From positions 1 through 21,401 of the forward strand of contig DKOX01000042.1 of assembly GCA_002470925.1 (NCBI GenBank): 21,401 nt of DNA, written 5' to 3'. The number at the start of each line of letters is the position of its first letter. Position 1 is the stretch's first letter. The stretch is from Opitutia bacterium UBA7350 (GTDB lineage: Bacteria > Verrucomicrobiota > Verrucomicrobiia > Opitutales > Coraliomargaritaceae). The position numbers and the translations under genes were made by a program. Below the pieces are notes generated by a model that saw only the letters and a list, made by a program, of their open reading frames with translations, was not told the origin of the DNA and did not search any database. Shown in pieces: positions 1 to 8,187 of the stretch.

Positions 1-18
1 CCCAAGCCCAAGCCCAAG
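1..18. repeat. Hexanucleotide tandem repeat at the window edge
   Basis: CCCAAG is present three times in a row at the very start of the window, so the array may continue outside it. It lies before an AT-rich intergenic stretch and could be the end of a longer simple repeat, or a proline/serine/lysine-type repeat at the 3' end of an upstream gene. Neither can be decided from three units. Confidence 0.5.
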
Positions 19-111
19 AGACATCCCTTAAAATACATTTATACTAAGGTTTATACACCCAGATTAAGTTTATTTTACATAATTTTATATAGCTTTAAGC
101 CTATTTATTTG

Positions 112-141
112 TTGCAATTTATATTTTTGTAAACTTATATG
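112..141 (+). promoter_or_regulatory. Candidate sigma-70-like promoter for the FecR-domain gene
   Basis: TTGCAA (112-117) and TATATG (136-141) are separated by 18 bases in a strongly AT-rich stretch. Each matches the housekeeping consensus at four of six positions. Transcription would begin near 148, downstream of the ATG at 139 and upstream of the ATG at 178, which favours 178 as the translation start. The match is weak and AT-rich DNA gives such hits by chance. Confidence 0.3.
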
Positions 142-177
142 CTTTCACAAATAGGCAATTCAACCAAGCTATATATC

Positions 178-1002
178 ATGAAAATATCAATTGTTCTCGT
201 TTTTTCGGGGATCCTCGCATTGTTCGCCCAAGCAGTTCAAGGGGTGCCTCTTGCCAATGCAAAGATTCTAAATCTTAGCGGTACGGTCACTGTCCATCAG
301 GGCGAGGATGTCGCCTCGGCAAAAGCCTTGAAAGTCGGTGCCATCATCAAACAGGGCGATGTTGTCAGCACTGGCTCGCAAAGCACGGTCAAGATCGCAT
401 TTTCGAATGGCTCCGTCATTGATCTCGACCCCAATTCACAAGTAGAGCTAGAGGTTGTCACACAGAAGCCTTACAGAGGGCAAAAAACCTACCAGCACTG
501 GGATCGCGATCCCAGTCAATCCATCACACTCTTGAATTTGAATTATGGCTCTCTCCTGGGTCATGTTAAGAAACTTACCGATGCTTCGAAGTTCAACGTC
601 AAAACTCCACTGGGGGTCACCGTGGTGCGAGGCACCCGTTTTCGCGTTGCCTTCAACTACGACTCCCTCTCGAACCATTTCCGCTTCGTCAGCCAAAACA
701 TCGACGGCATTGTCGATGTTATTACCGACACTGAAGGTCAGGATATTGATTATGGGACGCAAAATAATGTCAATCTGCGACTCGCTACCGCAGGGGATGC
801 CTCCACGGTGATGATTGCGGTCCCTCCCGCACACGTGGTGTCCGTCACCCTGCCACTCGATGACCCGATGGCCAAGCAAATCGTTGACCTTGAGAAGAAT
901 ATCGCTCCCGGGGCTACAGATGGGATCCTTCCATTACCGCCAATATTTCCGCCAAAGACCGAAGATGACAGCGAAATTGTGAGTCCATCAGGCGCCGCCT
1001 AA
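178..1002 (+). CDS. Exported FecR-domain protein
   Basis: This is a predicted secreted or periplasmic protein of 274 residues. The start at 178 is preferred over the in-frame ATG at 139 because it opens directly with a signal peptide: Lys2, a hydrophobic core (residues 4-18), then a likely cleavage region around AQAVQG. Residues about 50-160 carry the FecR-type fold: a GDVVSTG segment, a NGSVIDLDPNSQVEL strand (78-92), then FNVKTPLGVTVVRGTRFRV (139-157). The C-terminus is proline- and acid-rich without a membrane anchor. FecR proteins of the iron-sensing type sit beside a sigma factor (FecI) and a TonB receptor. None is seen here and there is no N-terminal anti-sigma region, so a stand-alone envelope role is more likely. 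The exact function is unknown. No Shine-Dalgarno is visible. The gene is followed at once by hairpins. Confidence 0.85.
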   Translation: MKISIVLVFSGILALFAQAVQGVPLANAKILNLSGTVTVHQGEDVASAKALKVGAIIKQGDVVSTGSQSTVKIAFSNGSVIDLDPNSQVELEVVTQKPYRGQKTYQHWDRDPSQSITLLNLNYGSLLGHVKKLTDASKFNVKTPLGVTVVRGTRFRVAFNYDSLSNHFRFVSQNIDGIVDVITDTEGQDIDYGTQNNVNLRLATAGDASTVMIAVPPAHVVSVTLPLDDPMAKQIVDLEKNIAPGATDGILPLPPIFPPKTEDDSEIVSPSGAA

Positions 1003-1008
1003 TTCAAA

Positions 1009-1025
1009 AAAGAGACATTCTCTTT
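1009..1025 (+). other. Perfect 7-bp hairpin just after the FecR-domain gene
   Basis: AAAGAGA (1009-1015) pairs exactly with TCTCTTT (1019-1025) across a CAT loop, six bases after the stop codon. It is A/T-rich and weak on its own. It sits directly before the stronger GC-rich terminator hairpin and could help pausing or protect the transcript's 3' end. Confidence 0.4.
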
Positions 1026-1030
1026 AAAAC

Positions 1031-1065
1031 AAAAGCCCCAAAGCCGAGTGCTTCGGGGCTTTTTT
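1031..1065. terminator. Bidirectional intrinsic terminator between the FecR-domain gene and valS
   Basis: AAAAGCCCC-A-AAGC (1031-1044) pairs with GCTT-C-GGGGCTTTT (1050-1064) around a CGAGT loop, with one internal A/C mismatch, and is followed by a T-run. Read on the minus strand, the hairpin is again followed by TTTTGTTTT, so it can end both convergent genes. valS stops only 11 bases away. Confidence 0.85.
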
Positions 1066-1075
1066 GTCGCAAGTC

Positions 1076-3814
1076 CTAAAGGCTTTTCAGGATCTGCTTG
1101 GTCTCATCGCGCTGCGCACAGGTCTCCGCCAATTGCTTGCGCGCCCCGGCAACAACCTGCTCTGGCGCGCTTTCGACAAACTTCGGGTTCTTTAATTTGT
1201 TTTCCCCAAGGGCGACCAGTTTATCCAACCGAGCCAATTCTTTTTCCAGTCGGGCTTTTTCTGCCGCCACATCAATACTACTGCTCAAGTCCAGATAGAG
1301 CGTCCCAAGGGGAGTTACCGCCGCCGGTAAGCCCTCGGGGCTTTTGTGGCCCAAGCGTTCCAAACTGCCGAGGCCCGCAAGGGAAGCGATCAATCCGGCA
1401 TTGTCGGCAATGACCGCCGCCGCTGAACCCTCCGCGCCGTAAAAGACCGAGACATCCCGCTTACTCGCCAAGTTGTATTTTGCCTTTAAAGCCCGCGCCT
1501 CTGAGATTAAACCCTGAAGCAGTGCAACCCGCTCCGTGGCTCCGCGATCAATTGAAATTTCCGCCAGTAAGGCCCTGGCATCGGGGATGGGGCTCTCGTG
1601 AATGAAAGACGCTGCACCGGCATAACCCAAGCCTGACCACAACTCCTCGGTAATATGCGGCATCACGGGGTGCGCCAACTGTAAAACCTGTCGCAACACC
1701 AGGTCCTGAATCGCCAGACAATTATCCCGCACGCTCGCTTCACCCTTGAGTTTGCCTTTGGACGCCTCGACATACCAATCACAGAAATCGCTCCAGAAAA
1801 AGGCATAGAGCTTATGCGTATAGGGCGCCAAATCGTATTCGGTAAAACACGCTTCCACCGCGGCGGTAACTGCCCCCAGGCGCGCCAAAATCCAATGGTC
1901 ATAATCGTCAAAAAGATCCACCTGAATTCGCGAATGAATGCCTTTGAGGCTGGTGTTGTCCGACATCGGTCCTGACATCTGACGGAAGCGCGAGGCATTC
2001 CATAATTTGTTGCAGAAATTCCGCCCGATTTGGATCCGCTCCTCCGAGAACAAAATGTCCGACCCCGTCGGCGCGATATTACAAATCCCAAAACGGAGGC
2101 CATCTGCCCCGAATTTATCAATTAAATCCAAAGGATCCGGGGAATTACCCAAGGACTTGGACATCTTGCGGCCCTTTTCATCGCGAATCAGTCCGTGAAT
2201 GAAGATGTTTTTAAAGGGTATACGGGCTGCAATTTCCGCATCACTCAATGTCGCCTTATCCTCCCCGTAGAGTTCAAGGCCCGCCATAATCATGCGCGCC
2301 ACCCAGAAGAAAATAATATCAAAACCGGTCACGAGGGTCGAGGTCGGGTACCAATGCGCCAATTCTTTTTGCGCGGCGGCGTCCGGTTCCGGCCAACCCA
2401 AATTCGCCATCGGCCAAAGGTAGGACGAAGCCCAGGTATCGAGCACATCCTCTTCCTGTTCCCAATTCTCCGGATCCGGCGGCCCTGCGACCGAAACATG
2501 CACCTGCGCAGGGTCGCTAAAATCCAAGTCCGTACGGGGAATCCCCTTCCTATACCACACCGGAATGCGATGCCCCCACCACAACTGGCGACTGATACAC
2601 CAATCCTGAATCCCGTTGAGCCAATGCAAATAGGTCTTCTTCCAACGATCGGGATGAAATTTTATGATGCCGGCCTCCACCGCCCGCTTCGCCGCATCCA
2701 CCTTGGGATATTTCAAGAACCATTGCTCCGAAAGCCGCGGCTCAATCGGGACATCCCCGCGTTCTGAAAACCCCACCACATTTTCATAGGGCTCGCGCTC
2801 AATTAAAAGCCCCATCGCCTCAAGTTTGTTTGCTGCCACTTTGCGCGCCGCAAAGCGTTCCATCCCGGCAAATTCCTCGCCTGCCAAGGCATTCATACAA
2901 CCGTCATGGTCGATCACTTCAATCACCTCCAGATCGTGGCGCTGCCCAATCTCAAAGTCGTTCTTGTCGTGCGCGGGCGTCACCTTCAGGCAACCCGTCC
3001 CAAATTCGCGATCCACATAGGCATCTCCAATGATTGGAATCGCGGCGCGCGGGAAAGGTCGCCAAACGGTCTTTCCGATTAAATGTTTATACCGTTCGTC
3101 TTCCGGATGTACCGCTACCGCGGTGTCGCCCATCAAGGTCTCCGGTCGCGTCGTCGAGATTTCCAGATGGGTGCGCTCCCCGTCCGCTTCCACCAATTCA
3201 TAGCGCATCTTGTAGAAAAAGCCCTGTTGCGGCTTCATGTTGACCTCTTCGTCCGAAATAGCGGTGTGCGTCGCCGGACACCAGTTTACCATGCGTTTCC
3301 CCCGATAAACATAACCGCGTTTATACAATCGTACAAACGCTTCCAGCACCGCCTTTGAATAGTGCTCATCCAGTGTGAAACTGGTCCGATCCCAATCACA
3401 GGAAGCCCCCAGCTTTTGCAACTGTTTCAAGATCACTCCACCCGATTCTTCGCGGAACGCCCAAACTTTTTCCAAAAAAGCCTCGCGCCCGAGGTCATAT
3501 TTGCTCTCCCCGGTGGTCTCGCGCAATTGGCGCTCCACCTTCGTTTGTGTCGCAATACCCGCGTGGTCCGTTCCGGGTTGCCAGAGCACCGACTTCCCTT
3601 CCAAACGTGCCCGCCTTACGAAGATATCCTGCAAGGTGTTGTCCAGCACGTGCCCCATATGCAACATCCCGGTCACATTGGGCGGCGGAATCATGATTGC
3701 GTAGGGTTCACGCTCGGTTTGAACGGACGCTTTAAAGCAACCGGACTCCAACCATTTGGCGTACCAGCGGGCTTCCACCGCTTGCGGCTCATAAGCTTTT
3801 GCAATTTCAGACAT
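1076..3814 (-). CDS. valS: Valyl-tRNA synthetase
   Basis: ValS charges tRNA-Val with valine in the cytoplasm and hydrolyses mischarged threonine. The 912-residue protein is full length for the family. From Met at 3814: class I signature PPPNVTGMLHMGH ends near residue 55; CP1 editing domain includes STTRPETLMGDTA; WWGHRIPVWY lies in the catalytic core; KMSKS is at residues 550-554; the anticodon-binding domain contains HPVMPHITEELW; and a C-terminal coiled coil rich in Lys, Glu and Leu (about the last 70 residues) is the known ValS tRNA-binding arm. The reading frame continues seven codons upstream to 3835, but MSEIAKAYEPQAVEARWY is the usual ValS beginning. No Shine-Dalgarno or T-box leader is visible upstream. 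It is transcribed divergently from the SDR-like gene, with about 90 bases between the starts, and shares a terminator with the FecR-domain gene. Confidence 0.98.
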   Translation of the reverse strand: MSEIAKAYEPQAVEARWYAKWLESGCFKASVQTEREPYAIMIPPPNVTGMLHMGHVLDNTLQDIFVRRARLEGKSVLWQPGTDHAGIATQTKVERQLRETTGESKYDLGREAFLEKVWAFREESGGVILKQLQKLGASCDWDRTSFTLDEHYSKAVLEAFVRLYKRGYVYRGKRMVNWCPATHTAISDEEVNMKPQQGFFYKMRYELVEADGERTHLEISTTRPETLMGDTAVAVHPEDERYKHLIGKTVWRPFPRAAIPIIGDAYVDREFGTGCLKVTPAHDKNDFEIGQRHDLEVIEVIDHDGCMNALAGEEFAGMERFAARKVAANKLEAMGLLIEREPYENVVGFSERGDVPIEPRLSEQWFLKYPKVDAAKRAVEAGIIKFHPDRWKKTYLHWLNGIQDWCISRQLWWGHRIPVWYRKGIPRTDLDFSDPAQVHVSVAGPPDPENWEQEEDVLDTWASSYLWPMANLGWPEPDAAAQKELAHWYPTSTLVTGFDIIFFWVARMIMAGLELYGEDKATLSDAEIAARIPFKNIFIHGLIRDEKGRKMSKSLGNSPDPLDLIDKFGADGLRFGICNIAPTGSDILFSEERIQIGRNFCNKLWNASRFRQMSGPMSDNTSLKGIHSRIQVDLFDDYDHWILARLGAVTAAVEACFTEYDLAPYTHKLYAFFWSDFCDWYVEASKGKLKGEASVRDNCLAIQDLVLRQVLQLAHPVMPHITEELWSGLGYAGAASFIHESPIPDARALLAEISIDRGATERVALLQGLISEARALKAKYNLASKRDVSVFYGAEGSAAAVIADNAGLIASLAGLGSLERLGHKSPEGLPAAVTPLGTLYLDLSSSIDVAAEKARLEKELARLDKLVALGENKLKNPKFVESAPEQVVAGARKQLAETCAQRDETKQILKSL

Positions 3815-3903
3815 CTCGGCTATGCATAGAGGCACAGCGCATCATGGCAAGCCATTCATCGCTTTGCGGGTAATGAATGCCCCCACTTTTGCGATACACT
3901 ATT

Positions 3904-4641
3904 ATGACTAATACTCTAAAAGGAAAATTTATCGTCATTGGAGGGATTACGGGGGGCATCGGCTCCAAACTCGCGGCACGCCTCCAAGCGGCGGGAGCCA
4001 TCGTGACCGGATTCTCCCGCAATGGCGGAACCGGGGACTCCGGTGAAGTAGCGGCCTGCGACGCCACCGACCCCGCACAGCTCGATGCCTACTTCGATCA
4101 AATCATTGCCGCACACGGCAAAATCGATGCCTACGCGCATGCTCTGGGTTCCATCTACTTGAAGCCCGCACACCTGACTCCGCCTGAAGACTGGAATGCC
4201 ACCCTCTTGCAGAACTTGGGTTCCGCCTTCTACGCCCTGCGTTCCTGCGCGAAACGGATGCAGGGCAACAGTTATGGTAACCTCCTCTTCTTTAGCTCTG
4301 CCGCCGCACAAGTAGGCATCGCCAATCATGAAGCGATCGCCGCCGCCAAGGGAGGAATTGAAGCAATGGTTCGCTCGGCCGCCGCGACCTACGCCAGCCG
4401 CGGACTCCGGATCAACGCAATCGCCCCCTCCCTTACCGACACTCCCCTCGCCCAACCGCTCCTTGCCAGCGAGCAAGCCCGGCAAATGTCTGAAAAAATG
4501 CATCCGCTGGGCGGCATTGGAGATCCCGACGAAATCGCCAGCTTGGCGGCCTGGCTCCTCAGCGATGAAGCCAGAATGGTAACCGGACAAACCTTTGTCA
4601 GCGACGGCGGCCTCTCCGCCATCCTGCCAAAGCCCCGCTGA
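3904..4641 (+). CDS. SDR-family protein lacking the catalytic tyrosine
   Basis: This is a 245-residue Rossmann-fold protein of the short-chain dehydrogenase/reductase family. The N-terminus has a GGITGGIG nucleotide-binding loop (about residues 13-20), the middle has an NLGSAF helix, and the C-terminus has the usual INAIAPSLTDTPLA and VTGQTFVSDGGLS segments. Catalytic Ser132 and Lys149 are in place, but the Tyr of YxxxK is replaced by Ile145 (HEAIAAAKGG), so ordinary hydride-transfer chemistry is doubtful. My impression is that the NHEAIAAAK form is shared by a conserved SDR subgroup, which would make it a real variant and not an error. That cannot be checked here. ATG at 3904 is preferred over an in-frame start at 3877, since the Rossmann fold follows directly. 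Substrate and pathway are unknown. No clear terminator separates it from pdhA, 115 bases away. Confidence 0.88.
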   Translation: MTNTLKGKFIVIGGITGGIGSKLAARLQAAGAIVTGFSRNGGTGDSGEVAACDATDPAQLDAYFDQIIAAHGKIDAYAHALGSIYLKPAHLTPPEDWNATLLQNLGSAFYALRSCAKRMQGNSYGNLLFFSSAAAQVGIANHEAIAAAKGGIEAMVRSAAATYASRGLRINAIAPSLTDTPLAQPLLASEQARQMSEKMHPLGGIGDPDEIASLAAWLLSDEARMVTGQTFVSDGGLSAILPKPR

Positions 4642-4756
4642 GAAGCGGTGATTCTCCCACAGTCGGTGCCTTGGATTTGCCGGACCACCCCGCAGACAGT
4701 TCAGGTATTTACTTGTCATTGTGTGGAAATCCGCAAATTTAAGATCTTTCCAACCT

Positions 4757-5851
4757 ATGCCAGCCGCCAAGAAAAAATCTACCACCAAAGGAAGCCCTGC
4801 CGAGAATTTTCTGCAGGCGCCGATTAACGCCAATCTTTCCAGTGAGGAGAAACGCGACCTTTACCGCACCATTCTGGGGATTCGCCGCTTTGAGGAACGC
4901 TCCCTCCAGGCTTACAACCAAGGTAAAATAGGCGGCTTTCTTCACCTCTACATTGGACAGGAGGCGGTTGCCGCCGGCGTCGTTTCCCTCATGGAGGAAA
5001 ATGACCACATCATCACCGCCTATCGCGATCACGGTCATGCCCTCGCGGTGGGGATGTCGATGAACGAATGCATGGCTGAAATGTACGGCAAGCACACCGG
5101 TTGCTCCAAAGGCAAGGGTGGTTCCATGCACTTCTTTGCGCCCGAAAAAAATTATTGGGGCGGCCACGGGATCGTTGCAGGCCAGACCCCGCTCGGCGCC
5201 GGACTCGCCTTTGCCCTCAAATACAAAGGCCTCAAAGGTTGCTGCGTCTGCTTCCTGGGGGATGGCGCGGTCAATCAGGGTTCCTTTATGGAAACCCTCA
5301 ACCTTGTCTCGCTCTGGGGCATCCCGGTTGTCTTTGTCATCGAGAACAACGGTTACTCAATGGGTACCAGTCTGGCCCGTTCTTCCGCCGAAGAAAACCT
5401 CGCCCACCGCGCCGACGGTTTCGATATCGAGTGGGATGTCTGTGAAGGCCACGATGTTTTTGAAGTCCGCGAATACGCCAATCGCGCCATGACCCGCGCC
5501 CGCGAGGAAATGAAACCCTTCCTCCTCGAAATTCGTACCTACCGTTACCGCGGACACTCCGTCGCAGACGCCAACCACGAAAAATACCGCACCAAAGAGG
5601 AAATCGAGGAATACAAGAAAAACAAGGACCCCATCAATGTCCTCAAGGCACAACTCCTTGCGGACGGGAGCCTCACCGAAGAAGACGCCGGTAAAATCAA
5701 TCTGGAAGTCAAAAGCGAGGCTGAGGCCGCCGCTAAATTTGCCGAGCAAAGCCCCGTTGCCCCCCGCTCCGAAATTCAGACCGATGTCTATTGGGAGGTC
5801 GATAACGATACCTCCAATTCCCTCAAAGGCACCTACTTCTTTAACGACTAG
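4757..5851 (+). CDS. pdhA: Pyruvate dehydrogenase E1 component, alpha subunit
   Basis: This is the alpha subunit of the heterotetrameric E1, which decarboxylates pyruvate using thiamine diphosphate and passes acetyl to the E2 lipoyl arm. The 364-residue product matches the family length. Visible features are FLHLYIGQEAVAAG (61-74), YRDHGHAL (89-96), the ThDP/Mg motif GDGAVNQGSF starting at 168 and closing with ENN (196-198), and the phosphorylation-loop-like region YRYRGHSVADANHEKYR. The ATG at 4757 (MPAAKKKS) is preferred over an in-frame GTG at 4721: the extra residues add nothing recognisable. A short lysine-rich, disordered N-terminal extension precedes the domain. No Shine-Dalgarno is visible. 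It is the first gene of a pdhA-pdhB-pdhC run. A branched-chain 2-oxoacid specificity is possible, but the sequence reads most like pyruvate dehydrogenase. Confidence 0.95.
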   Translation: MPAAKKKSTTKGSPAENFLQAPINANLSSEEKRDLYRTILGIRRFEERSLQAYNQGKIGGFLHLYIGQEAVAAGVVSLMEENDHIITAYRDHGHALAVGMSMNECMAEMYGKHTGCSKGKGGSMHFFAPEKNYWGGHGIVAGQTPLGAGLAFALKYKGLKGCCVCFLGDGAVNQGSFMETLNLVSLWGIPVVFVIENNGYSMGTSLARSSAEENLAHRADGFDIEWDVCEGHDVFEVREYANRAMTRAREEMKPFLLEIRTYRYRGHSVADANHEKYRTKEEIEEYKKNKDPINVLKAQLLADGSLTEEDAGKINLEVKSEAEAAAKFAEQSPVAPRSEIQTDVYWEVDNDTSNSLKGTYFFND

Positions 5852-5868
5852 TCTAAACCTTTCCCGAT

Positions 5869-6846
5869 ATGCCACTCATCACTTACCGCGAAGCGATCAA
5901 GCAAGCACTCGCCGAGGAAATCGAACACGACGAAAACGTCTGCATTATGGGCGAAGAAGTCGCGCAGTACAACGGCGCCTATAAAGTCACCGAAGGCCTC
6001 TGGGAAAAATACGGCGACAAGCGCGTCATCGACACTCCCATTTCCGAGGCAGCCTTTTCAGGTCTCGCGATTGGAGCCTCCTGTCTTGGCATCCGCCCCG
6101 TCGTGGAAATGATGTTCATGTCCTTTAGCTACGTCGCGATTGACCAGCTCTTCAATAACGCCTCTTTCTGCCGCTACATGTCCGGCGGGCTCATGAACGT
6201 TCCCATTGTGGTTCGTGGTCCGGCAAACGGCGGCACCAATGTCGGCGCCACCCATTCCCACACCCCCGAAAACATGGTGGCCAACCACCCGGGGCTCAAG
6301 GTTGTCTGCCCCTCCAACGCCTACGACGTCAAGGGGCTTATGAAAACCGCGATCCGCGACAACGACCCGGTCTTCGTAATGGAAAATACCCTGCTTTACG
6401 GCGAAAAATGGGAAGTACCCGAAGAGGAATACCTCATCGAACTCGGCGTCGCCAATATCCTCCGCGAAGGGAGTGACCTCACGATTGTTGCACACGGACG
6501 CTGCGCCATGATCGCCCTAAAGGCCGCCGAAACGCTGCAAGCGCAACACGGGATCAATGTCGAACTCGTGGACCTCCGCTCCATCCGCCCCCTTGACGAG
6601 GAGACCATTCTCAATTCCGTCAAAAAGACCGGACGTGCCCTCCTCGTGGAGGAGAATAAACCCTTCTGCGGCGTCGACGCACAGATTTCCCACCTTATCC
6701 AGCTCAAGGCTTTCGACTACCTTGACGCCCCTGTTCACCGCGTCTCCGCGATCGATGCCCCGCAAATTTACGCCAAACCGCTGGAGGATTGGCAAATCCC
6801 CAACGAAGAACGCATTATTGAAGGTGCCCTCAAGTGCCTCGCTTAA
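5869..6846 (+). CDS. pdhB: Pyruvate dehydrogenase E1 component, beta subunit
   Basis: This 325-residue subunit completes the alpha2-beta2 E1 and contributes the other half of the ThDP site. It starts with MPLITYREAIKQALAEE, typical of E1 beta. Glu60 in DTPISEAAFSG is the residue expected to activate the ThDP aminopyrimidine. THSHTPENM (128-136) lies near the active site, followed by NHPGLKVVCPSNAYDVKGL. The C-terminal transketolase-like domain has VELVDLRSIRPLDEETI and LLVEENKPFCG. It begins 17 bases after the pdhA stop, without a Shine-Dalgarno, so it is most likely co-transcribed. Nothing is truncated. Confidence 0.96.
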   Translation: MPLITYREAIKQALAEEIEHDENVCIMGEEVAQYNGAYKVTEGLWEKYGDKRVIDTPISEAAFSGLAIGASCLGIRPVVEMMFMSFSYVAIDQLFNNASFCRYMSGGLMNVPIVVRGPANGGTNVGATHSHTPENMVANHPGLKVVCPSNAYDVKGLMKTAIRDNDPVFVMENTLLYGEKWEVPEEEYLIELGVANILREGSDLTIVAHGRCAMIALKAAETLQAQHGINVELVDLRSIRPLDEETILNSVKKTGRALLVEENKPFCGVDAQISHLIQLKAFDYLDAPVHRVSAIDAPQIYAKPLEDWQIPNEERIIEGALKCLA

Positions 6847-6888
6847 CTTAACTCTCCAATACACCACAACCAGACGACCCTTACCGCT

Positions 6889-8166
6889 ATGGCCACCCTT
6901 ATCGATATGCCCAAACTCAGCGATACCATGACCGTTGGTACGCTTGTCAAATGGTTGAAAAAAGAAGGCGACGCCGTCGCGAACGGTGACATGATCGCGG
7001 AGGTCGAAACCGATAAAGCCACGATGGAAGTCGAATGCTTTGAAGATGGGGTTTTACTCAAACAATACTGTGGAGCCGGTGACGAAGTTCCGGTCGGTGG
7101 CGCGATCGCCGCAATCGGCGAAGCGGGCGAGGCAGCCCCGGAGGTCGCGCCCGCCGAAGCCGCAACCGAAGCCCCCGCCGAAGCCGCAACTGAAGCCCCC
7201 GCGCCCAAAGCGGAAGCCGCGCCTGAGCCGGTTCCGGTTGCACCCGCCCCCGCGGTGGCGACCCCTGCGCCGGTGCCGCCTGCACCCGCCGCCCCGGGCG
7301 CAAAAATCAAAGCCTCCCCTCTCGCTAAAAAAATTGCGGCCGACAAAGGTCTCGACCTCGCCGCAATTCAAGGATCCGGCCCGGGTGGACGCATCGTAAA
7401 AGCCGATGTCCTCAATGCCAAGCCCGGCAGCCGCAGCGCCGGTCCGGCGACACCAAGCCTTGAGGCCCTCAGCATTCCGGTCACCAATATGCGCAAAAGC
7501 ATCGCCCGCGCGCTCGTCGGTTCCAAAACCCAAGCGCCCCATTTCTATCTTCAAATAGAAGTCGATGGCGCACCACTCGCCGCTTTCCGCAAAGCACTCA
7601 ATGCGAAATACGCCGATCTGCCCGCCGAACAGGGGGGCATGAAATTTTCGGTCAATGACCTCACTCTTAAGGCCGCCGCTGAAGCAATCCGCCAAGTGCC
7701 CGCCATGAACCGCTCCTGGGAAGGCGAAACCATCACGCAACACGGCAATGTTCACCTCGCCTTTGGAGTCGCCATCGACGACGGCCTCCTCACGCCCGTC
7801 ATTCGCGAGGCCGAAAACAAATCACTCCACCAAATCAGCGGTGAAGCGAAATCCCTTATTAGAAAAGCCCGCGATAAAAAACTCACCCCGGAAGAAATGA
7901 GCGGCTCAACCCTCACCGTCACCAATTTGGGGATGTTCGGCATATCGGATTTCTACGGGATCATAAATCCCAACAATGCCGCAATTCTCAGCATTGGAGC
8001 CACCCTCAAAAAACCGGTGGTCAATGAGCACGATCAAATCGTCATAGGGCAAACCATGAAGGTTGGTCTATCGGGCGATCACCGCACCATTGATGGCGCG
8101 GTCGGCGCGCAATACCTACAGGCCCTCAAGGTAATCCTTGAAAATCCCGCCCTCATGCTGATTTAA
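6889..8166 (+). CDS. pdhC: Dihydrolipoamide acetyltransferase (E2) of pyruvate dehydrogenase
   Basis: E2 moves the acetyl group from E1 to CoA and forms the core of the complex. The 425-residue protein has one N-terminal lipoyl domain with the modified Lys43 in ETDKATMEVE, a flexible Ala/Pro/Glu linker (about 80-143), a peripheral subunit-binding domain (KASPLAKKIAADKGLDL to GPGGRIVKADVL), and the catalytic acyltransferase domain ending in HRTIDGAVGA, with His398 and Asp402 as the catalytic pair. It starts 42 bases after pdhB. No gene for E3 (dihydrolipoamide dehydrogenase) follows: the next gene is on the opposite strand only 21 bases away, so E3 must come from elsewhere. No Shine-Dalgarno is present. 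Confidence 0.96.
   Translation: MATLIDMPKLSDTMTVGTLVKWLKKEGDAVANGDMIAEVETDKATMEVECFEDGVLLKQYCGAGDEVPVGGAIAAIGEAGEAAPEVAPAEAATEAPAEAATEAPAPKAEAAPEPVPVAPAPAVATPAPVPPAPAAPGAKIKASPLAKKIAADKGLDLAAIQGSGPGGRIVKADVLNAKPGSRSAGPATPSLEALSIPVTNMRKSIARALVGSKTQAPHFYLQIEVDGAPLAAFRKALNAKYADLPAEQGGMKFSVNDLTLKAAAEAIRQVPAMNRSWEGETITQHGNVHLAFGVAIDDGLLTPVIREAENKSLHQISGEAKSLIRKARDKKLTPEEMSGSTLTVTNLGMFGISDFYGIINPNNAAILSIGATLKKPVVNEHDQIVIGQTMKVGLSGDHRTIDGAVGAQYLQALKVILENPALMLI
7150..7197 (+). repeat. Two 24-bp direct repeats in the E2 linker
   Basis: Units 7150-7173 and 7174-7197 differ at one base (C/T) and encode PAEAATEA twice, followed by a partial third unit. They lie within the flexible linker between the lipoyl and subunit-binding domains, where length changes are usually tolerated. 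This is likely a recent slippage or duplication event. Confidence 0.8.
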
Positions 8167-8187
8167 ACCCGTTGCCCCGCGGCGGTT
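8165..8187. terminator. Possible weak terminator between pdhC and the SET-domain gene
   Basis: AAACC and GGTTT flank an inner GCC/GGC stem around CCGC. On the plus strand the hairpin is followed by TTATTTCTTTTT, though that tract is inside the convergent gene's 3' end. The stem is short and bulged, so this is only a candidate. Confidence 0.25.

Noticed and set aside
2195..2767. 190-codon plus-strand frame inside valS
   Set aside because: It is antisense to the catalytic part of a clearly conserved gene and shows no recognisable motif.
3916..4833. 305-codon minus-strand frame over the SDR-like gene
   Set aside because: It is antisense to a gene with clear Rossmann motifs and is Gly/Ala-rich without domain features.
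6843..7346. 167-codon minus-strand Ala/Gly/Ser-rich frame
   Set aside because: It mirrors the low-complexity linker of E2 and has no independent support.
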